A stretch of DNA of 13,530 bases from Burkholderiaceae bacterium (GTDB taxonomy: Bacteria; Pseudomonadota; Gammaproteobacteria; Burkholderiales; Burkholderiaceae), in the NCBI GenBank assembly GCA_030151165.1, contig JASLEM010000057.1:1-13530 (forward strand), given 5' to 3'. The position numbers and the translations under genes are program-made. How positions within the stretch are numbered: position 1 is the stretch's first letter; every line of letters begins with the position of its first letter. The notes under the pieces are model-generated. The model saw only the letters and a list, made by a program, of their open reading frames with translations. It did no database searches and was not told the DNA's origin. Shown here one piece after another: positions 13,196-13,530 of this stretch.

Positions 13196-13395
13196 TCAGT
13201 GGCCGGCAGGCGCGCCCGACGCCATCCCGGTCGGCTGCGGCTGCCCGTTGCGCGCGCGGTCGATCGCCTCGCACAGCTCGCGCGCGCCGTCGACGAAGCG
13301 CGGGCCGCTGCGCGCGATCAGGTCGCCGTCGATGCGGGCGAACTCGGCGTGCTTCGTCGCGCTGACCTGCGCGAAGCTCGCCCAGCGAGCCGGCG
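13196..13395 (-). pseudogene. BtuF-like cobalamin-binding protein, C-terminal fragment
   Basis: The minus frame ending at 13196 encodes RWASFAQVSATKHAEF, then IDGDLIARSGPRFVDGAREL, then CEAIDRAR and a Pro/Gly-rich tail. This matches the end of periplasmic substrate-binding proteins of BtuF type (helical-backbone metal receptors), which deliver cobalamin or related chelates to an ABC importer; D-L-x-A-R-x-G-P-R and the late Leu-Cys are typical. Beyond about 13395 the frame stays open but becomes the antisense of a second copy on the plus strand, so the N-terminal 200 or so residues are missing. Either the gene is broken or the sequence is mis-joined. No other Btu gene is present. The family call is good; whether it is a real pseudogene is not established. 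Confidence 0.6.
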
Positions 13396-13530
13396 AAGCC
13401 GGGCCGCTGGGCCGAGTTCGCGCAGGTGAGCGCGACGCGCCGGCACGCGTTCGGCAGCGTCGAGGGCGACCTGCTCGCACGCAGCGGCCCGCGCTTCGTC
13501 GACGGCGCGCGCGAGCTGTGCCTGGCGATC
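13262..13530. repeat. Large imperfect inverted repeat centred at 13396
   Basis: 13262-13387 and 13405-13530 are reverse complements at about 83% identity without gaps, with a perfect 42-bp match between 13271-13312 and 13480-13521. The 17-base centre is itself near-palindromic. Both arms encode the same part of a BtuF-like protein. Confidence 0.85.
13396..13530 (+). pseudogene. Second, diverged BtuF-like C-terminal fragment (runs off window)
   Basis: The plus frame reads KPGRWAEFAQVSATRRHAF, then SVEGDLLARSGPRFVDGAR, then ELCLAI to the window edge. It matches the minus-strand fragment at 31 of 42 residues and about 105 of 126 bases without gaps. It has no start, since the sequence before it is the other copy in reverse. 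It is the same segment of a BtuF-type protein, from a paralogue or a related strain. Confidence 0.55.

Overview
The window is very GC-rich, densely coding DNA with GC-ending codons throughout. Its gene content (RlhA- and RlmB-type 23S rRNA modification enzymes, a YigI-type thioesterase, a split chromate transporter, a BtuF-type fragment) suggests a betaproteobacterium, most likely a Burkholderiales of the Rubrivivax/Roseateles/Leptothrix kind. That placement is an inference from protein character; there is no rRNA gene. I see no tRNA, rRNA, CRISPR array, transposase or phage gene, so the interior looks like ordinary chromosome.

Layout. (1) 1-249: a truncated minus-strand lipoprotein gene that runs into about 48 bases of an unrelated plus-strand WGR-domain reading frame. 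(2) 370-1980: an NAD(P)-dependent epimerase/reductase (-) divergent from a MerR-type regulator (+), with a MerR-style promoter (19-bp spacer, central dyad) between them. (3) 1981-2419: a convergent gap with no recognisable gene. (4) 2420-4444: RlhA (-). (5) 4719-7597: an Mpv17/PMP22-like membrane protein (+) whose end overlaps a YigI-type acyl-CoA thioesterase (-); divergent from that, a DUF1624/HGSNAT-like membrane acyltransferase overlaps rlmB by four bases. (6) 7598-9593: a two-gene minus-strand glycan module, a GT4 glycosyltransferase followed by a beta-propeller protein of the type found in polysaccharide loci. (7) 9820-11033: two overlapping half-size chromate transporter genes (-) behind a perfect 14-bp palindrome. 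(8) 11147-12154: a D-2-hydroxyacid dehydrogenase (-). (9) 12241-13057: two overlapping, apparently paralogous small genes of unknown function (-). (10) 13196-13530: the C-terminal part of a BtuF-like cobalamin-binding protein on the minus strand, joined head to head with a diverged second copy on the plus strand.

The genes form several small independent units. The clearest regulatory logic is the MerR/epimerase divergon and the operator-like palindrome over the chromate transporter promoter. Three genes begin with GTG a few bases after a -10-like element, which hints at leaderless transcripts.

The two ends are the oddest parts. Both look like joins between sequences that do not belong together: one a collision of two coding fragments, the other a foldback of two similar but non-identical copies. 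A chimeric or draft assembly is the simplest explanation. I found no convincing new defence or mobile system. The best candidates for new biology are the bacterial Mpv17-like protein, the paralogous small-protein pair, and the glycosyltransferase/beta-propeller pair.
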